From NCBI GenBank assembly GCA_037447655.1, contig JBBHKE010002666.1, positions 1-58,202 on the forward strand: a DNA stretch of 58,202 nucleotides. Direction: 5' to 3'. The stretch comes from Zygnema cylindricum (Eukaryota > Streptophyta > Zygnematophyceae > Zygnematales > Zygnemataceae). Every line of letters begins with the position of its first letter. Positions within the stretch are counted from its first letter, which is position 1. The translations under genes and the position numbers were made by a program. The notes under the pieces were generated by a model, which saw nothing but the letters and a program-made list of their open reading frames with translations, searched no databases and was not told where the DNA came from. Of the stretch, positions 54,129 to 58,202 are shown in pieces.

Positions 54129-55049
54129 ATGTCGGTTATGGAGAAAAAAAAAATGTTTACCTTTTTGGGGAATTATCGTCGGCGGAAAAACTTACTTCAA
54201 CTCTTTTTAATGTTTATACTTTTATTTTTAGAGGCACCAATTGTTATGGGAAGACCCTTTCACCCAAAAAAAAATTCCCACTCTTCTCTGGAAAACCTCT
54301 CACTTTCCTGTCCTCCCTCCCCTACCACTAGTACCTTCTCCTCTCTTTCCTCTCCCTCTTCCGGAAATTGCGGAAAAACCGGAAGAAAAAGTGCACTTAA
54401 GATTATTTTTTCAGTTATTCTTTCTAAAATTCGTTTACATTGGAAGGAAATAAAGAGTTTGAATTCAAAATCTTCCGTACTATATCAGCCTGACCTGAGA
54501 GAAAACTCTTCTCAATCTCTCCCTCTCCCTCTTCCAGTTTTTTCTTCTTCACTTTCATCTCGTTCCTCCTCTCCCTCCTCTCTCATTTCCTCCCCCCTCC
54601 TCCCTCCTTCCACCTCCTTCTCTCCCCCATCCCCCCTCCCCCCCCCCCCCTCTCCCCGCCCCTCCCCTCCCCCTCTCTCTCCCCGATCCTCTCCCCCTCT
54701 CTCCCCTCCTCCCTCTCGTCCTCCCTCTCTTAGAGACCCGACTCAACCCGGAGAACCGCATTCTTCCCCAGATAAGACAAAATCTGAAAAAGCCAAAGAA
54801 TTTCTTCTCGTAATTATCGGACTCAGTTGCAGTTCTTTCGGCCTCCTTGTTTTTTGTCTTTTGTGTGTTTGTTGTTTTTGTAAAAGACAAAAGACGGAGC
54901 CAATCGAGAAAGTCGAATCGAGAGATATTTCGGAAATCGATGTTTTTGAGACGATGAATTCGGACCGAAAATTATACGTGATTCATTCAGGTCAACTTTT
55001 GGAATTAGATAATTCGAAATCGAAACGGGTTTCCTCTATTTTGGAGTAA
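54129..55049 (+). CDS. Proline-rich single-pass membrane protein, unassigned
   Basis: 306 codons, ATG to TAA. A basic N-terminus and hydrophobic stretch (LLQLFLMFILLFLEAPIVMG, about 21-42) look like a signal peptide. The outer part is Ser/Pro-rich, with extensin-like SPPSPLPPPPSPRPSPPP around 165-200. A membrane helix lies at about 225-251 (LLVIIGLSCSSFGLLVF, then CLLCVCCFC) with a basic stop-transfer KRQK, followed by a 55-residue tail (SEIDVFETM, LYVIHSGQLLELD). The non-repetitive N- and C-terminal parts argue for a real gene. The layout resembles the N-terminus of class I formins or PERK-type kinases, but no FH2 or kinase domain follows in the window. Further exons by splicing near the stop cannot be excluded. 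Confidence 0.55.
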   Translation: MSVMEKKKMFTFLGNYRRRKNLLQLFLMFILLFLEAPIVMGRPFHPKKNSHSSLENLSLSCPPSPTTSTFSSLSSPSSGNCGKTGRKSALKIIFSVILSKIRLHWKEIKSLNSKSSVLYQPDLRENSSQSLPLPLPVFSSSLSSRSSSPSSLISSPLLPPSTSFSPPSPLPPPPSPRPSPPPLSPRSSPPLSPPPSRPPSLRDPTQPGEPHSSPDKTKSEKAKEFLLVIIGLSCSSFGLLVFCLLCVCCFCKRQKTEPIEKVESRDISEIDVFETMNSDRKLYVIHSGQLLELDNSKSKRVSSILE

Positions 55050-55634
55050 TATTTTTATATTTATATTTTTTTTTCTTTCCTTTTTTTGTTTTATCATTTT
55101 TTTTCTGTTTTTTCCTTTTTTTTTTTGGTTAGTGTTATCTTTTTTGGGTCATTTAGAATGCTGAATGGAACTAAAATAGATTTTAAATTAGTTTTTTTGT
55201 AGATTATCTGTATGAAGTACAATGGTGTACCATGGAGGTTATATAATTAAAAAAAGAAAAAAAAAAGGAAAATTGGAATTAAATAAGGAAGAAAGTACTA
55301 CTTCGGTAAAGTCAAATTTCGTTTTGGATTTCAGGAAAAAAAAAATCTTTTTTTTTCATTATTTTAGTGGAGTATGAGAAAAACAAAATTCTCTTCAATG
55401 AGAAGGAAAACATTTTTTTTTCTTCCATTTTTTTAATTTTGTTGTTTGTAAATAGGTACAATTGAACCCAGTTATTTATGGTTCAAGTTTCTATTTCCAG
55501 AATGACATTTTCTGAAACGTTTTCAACAATTTAACTTTTGTACATAGAATGGATTTTTGATGAAATAGTATGTTGAACTGTTTTGGATATTCTTTCCCAA
55601 CCGGTGATTTTTTTTTATTTTTTTGCTTTATTGT
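55050..55634 (+). other. T-rich downstream region of the 54.1-kb gene
   Basis: Long T runs and AATAAGG/ATTAAATAA sequences are compatible with a 3' untranslated region. No clear polyadenylation signal can be chosen. Confidence 0.35.
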
Positions 55635-55857
55635 TTAAGAGTCCCTCCCTCTCTCATCACCTCCCTTTCCTATCCTTCTCCCTGATGATAAAAAGATGGA
55701 GGATAAAGACAAGGATAAAAAGGCGTGAGGACGGGGAGGGGAATGAATCTTTGGGGTAATCCTCCCGAAAGAACGCCAACCACAAATAGGGAGGCGATCA
55801 TTCCAAGGAAACACCCAAACAACCAAAAATCTCAATTTTCTCAAATTTTCTCAAAAA

Positions 55858-56008
55858 TCTCAATCATTATGGGAATAAAGCCATACATAGTATTGTGACC
55901 CACATCATCATGCTCCTTTCTTCCTAGAAGAGTCACATGCAAAAGTTCGCCAAACAATGTCGCCAATAATACGATGGACACTATCAAGAAAAACAATATC
56001 AATCTGCG
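55858..56008 (-). CDS. Possible exon of a membrane protein
   Basis: After a strong acceptor (GGTTTTTTCAG, 56009-56019) the minus strand has an open frame starting RLILFFLIVSIVLLATLFGE, then LHVTLLGRKEHDDVGHNTMY. It gives one clear hydrophobic helix and a soluble stretch, ending near two TGA codons. Another hydrophobic frame (WLFGCFLGMIASLFVVGVLS) follows at 55750-55822. No family recognised; upstream and downstream exons not identified. Confidence 0.3.
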
Positions 56009-56019
56009 CTGAAAAAACC

Positions 56020-58202
56020 ATGAAAAATGTTTAGTGAAAGTCTAATAAAAGTTAAAAATATAAAAAATAGAGCATGAGTTTAAACCAAAGAGGAATGTTG
56101 TCGAAGATAAGACAAAAAGAAGTTGAATACAGACAAAATTAGACATTAGAAAGCAAGAGGCGAAAAAAAATAAAAATGAAACAGTATATGAAATGGGACA
56201 GACACCATCGAGCAAAACAATATCAATCCACGGCGAAGGGATAATATGTGAAATCTCACATCAAATGGAGTACCTCCCCTCAGTGACATTTGTCGCACTA
56301 GTGTCACGAACAGTGTCGAGTGATGAACCAAGATTTCCCCGAGGATCAAAAGAAAACCATTGGGTCCAAGATCATGATCACATGAGCAAAAGAGAGGCTC
56401 ACAAAAAAGACAAATGAGGGAGGCCTTATCAAAACCTAAGGGCGATAGTGAATTGAATGAGTGTAATACGAGGAATGGAAAAAACAGTGGAAGCAAGTAC
56501 CCAAATTTTGGATCTAAGGGCCTTCTAGGAGGAAAATCGGGCTCGTGAAATGTTATAGAAAAACATCTCAAGGATCTCGAATCGAGTTGTGGCGACAAGA
56601 CACGTGTAACTATATTTGTAAAAGCAAAGGGAAGGAATAGAATAAACCGTCCACAAAACCAACATATTCGCAAGATTAAGAGGATGAATGGAATAAACCG
56701 ACTCCAAACAGAAATTGCTAGAAAGTGAAGACACTGTTTGAAACACTAAGGATAATGCTCGAAACACCAGGGAGTGATGGGAGCAAGAACAAGCGTATCC
56801 CCCAACAAAGAAAAAAAGAGACTGAGTGTAGAGGCAATTAGTAAATAGTGTGGATTGCGAATATGTAAATATGCAGTAACTCTCGAGATAGGTCTCTTGT
56901 GTGGAGAAGGGAAGAAATGCCTCAATGTAAATTATAGGATATAAATAGGATATTAATCCACTATCGAGGGCTTTGTGACCGAATAAATCCTGGAGGATTT
57001 CGATTCGTCGATCGTCGAAAACGGACCGAGATGAGAGAAAATTAGGGTTGGGAGAGAGTAGGGTGAGGTAGGAAACGCGGTGGGGGAATAACCTCGTCAT
57101 AGGAGCAAAAACCACTTTAGGGTTAGGGTTTTATGGGAGGTTTTTCACATAGGACAATCGAATTGGAGAGAAGAATGAAGAAAATGGGTCATAAAAGAAC
57201 TCGAGCCCAGGGGATACCGTAATACGTAGTCCTTAAAAGGAGTGGAAGTGGGAGTGGGAGTTTTAAAACTAAGAAGGGGAGTTAAAGAAGGTAAAGGAAA
57301 CTAGAATGTGACCAAATAACCTATTTGTATAGTTTAACGGAAACGTTAAGATTTTCCAAAAACGGTCTCTGAAGAAACTCAAACGCACAAAACATAGTGA
57401 ATCGTGTACTTTTCGTCATCGCTTGAATTCGTTTTATTTTTTTTATAAATTGCAACATGTGCAAATATGTATTTCTATTTGTTTAGCGAAAATATTTTAA
57501 AGTATGTATGTTAAAGAAAAGTTTGAAGATGACGTTTCTTGTCGTGACCTAATTCACAAATTTGTCCATAGGGTCGAAGAGGTAAGAAGTGTGAAAATGA
57601 AAGCTCATGGGAGTGTTAATAACAAAGGGCGAGTAGTTTTCCTTGAAGAAATAATATAAATGTCCTCACTATAACAAGTTTCAGACTCAGAGGAAAGAGG
57701 AACCAAGTCTTTACTAATTATTGGGGCCGACTTTATTAAAAAGCGCGATGGTAAACCATCTGAGTCAATAGGAACAAAAAGAAGTAGCATTGCTAAAACT
57801 GAATTGAGAAGGATAGGTTAGTGGTGAAAGAATAAAATCTATCTTGTCAATTTATAAATTTTATTGACTAGATACATTTGTAGACAATTTTTAAACCGAT
57901 ATAGAGTAGCATATTTGTCTGTATTCATAAAATAGTGACATAGATAGTCGGCATATTAAGTACAAAATAAGGATCTGATTATGGTCAAATTAACATTTTG
58001 TACGTATGAATGAAAAATTATTTCTTTATTTGATGTTAATTTTTTGCATAGAATTTAATACTTGCAAAAGCCAATCTTACATGTAAAGAAAAAAAGAGAA
58101 AAAAAAAAAAAAAGAAAAGAAAAAAAGAAAAAGAAAAAGGAAAAAAAAAAAAGAAAAAAAAAAAGGATGAGCGTGCTCAAAAAATGTTAAAAGTGACAAA
58201 AT
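56020..58202. other. Right end of window, no gene assigned
   Basis: Frames of 175 and 196 codons on the minus strand (56146-56673, 56525-57115) overlap each other and show no known motif. The sequence at 56205-56240 repeats part of 55978-56010. The last 130 bp are A-rich with AAAAAGAAAA repeats. Confidence 0.35.

Noticed and set aside
56146-57115. 175- and 196-codon minus-strand frames
   Set aside because: They overlap each other in different phases, lack motifs and show no codon-level pattern; left unassigned.

Overview
The window is nuclear DNA of a streptophyte plant, probably one with a large, repeat-rich genome. The evidence is GT-AG introns up to about 6 kb, a plant-type RD receptor kinase, Ty1/copia and gag-only LTR retrotransposons, a hAT transposon, many small inverted-repeat elements and a Helitron-like terminus. 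The species cannot be named from the sequence; a bryophyte, fern or charophyte alga would all fit.

Region 1 (1-14.0 kb, minus strand) is a broken receptor-like kinase gene. Seven exons close perfectly in phase over 520 codons and run off the left edge. Its extracellular part is an EXORDIUM/PHI-1 (phosphate-induced protein 1) domain, followed by a membrane helix and a Ser/Thr kinase with GSGGFG, AVK, HRD and DFG. I know of no described receptor kinase class with this ectodomain. Two in-frame stops (TGA at codon 104, TAA at codon 346) make this copy look like a pseudogene or allele. A 6.0-kb Ty1/copia element (3293-9323) sits in intron 3.

Region 2 (14.0-24 kb) holds small hAT-type and mariner-type elements and a second, truncated copy of the EXO ectodomain (about 17.16-23.94 kb). 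That copy has lost its start, membrane and kinase parts and is split by a non-coding LTR retrotransposon (17500-21097).

Region 3 (24.0-32.6 kb) is an LTR-internal-LTR-internal-LTR array of a gag-only element (24291-31703), nested in a hAT-type MITE. Both this family and the 17500 element have, next to the LTR, a sequence complementary to the anticodon arm of plant initiator tRNA-Met. This suggests a half-tRNA primer like that of Drosophila copia.

Region 4 (32.5-43 kb) has PIF/Harbinger-like MITEs and a 5.8-kb hAT transposon with terminal repeats and an exact 8-bp target duplication. Its defective transposase gene is interrupted by a solo LTR.

Region 5 (43-52 kb) is a mosaic of duplicated MITEs, two 49-bp minisatellite arrays, a Helitron-like 3' end and a recombined duplication.

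Region 6 (52-58 kb) has purine-rich tracts, one plausible unassigned gene (54129-55049, a proline-rich single-pass membrane protein) and a possible membrane-protein exon near 55.9 kb.
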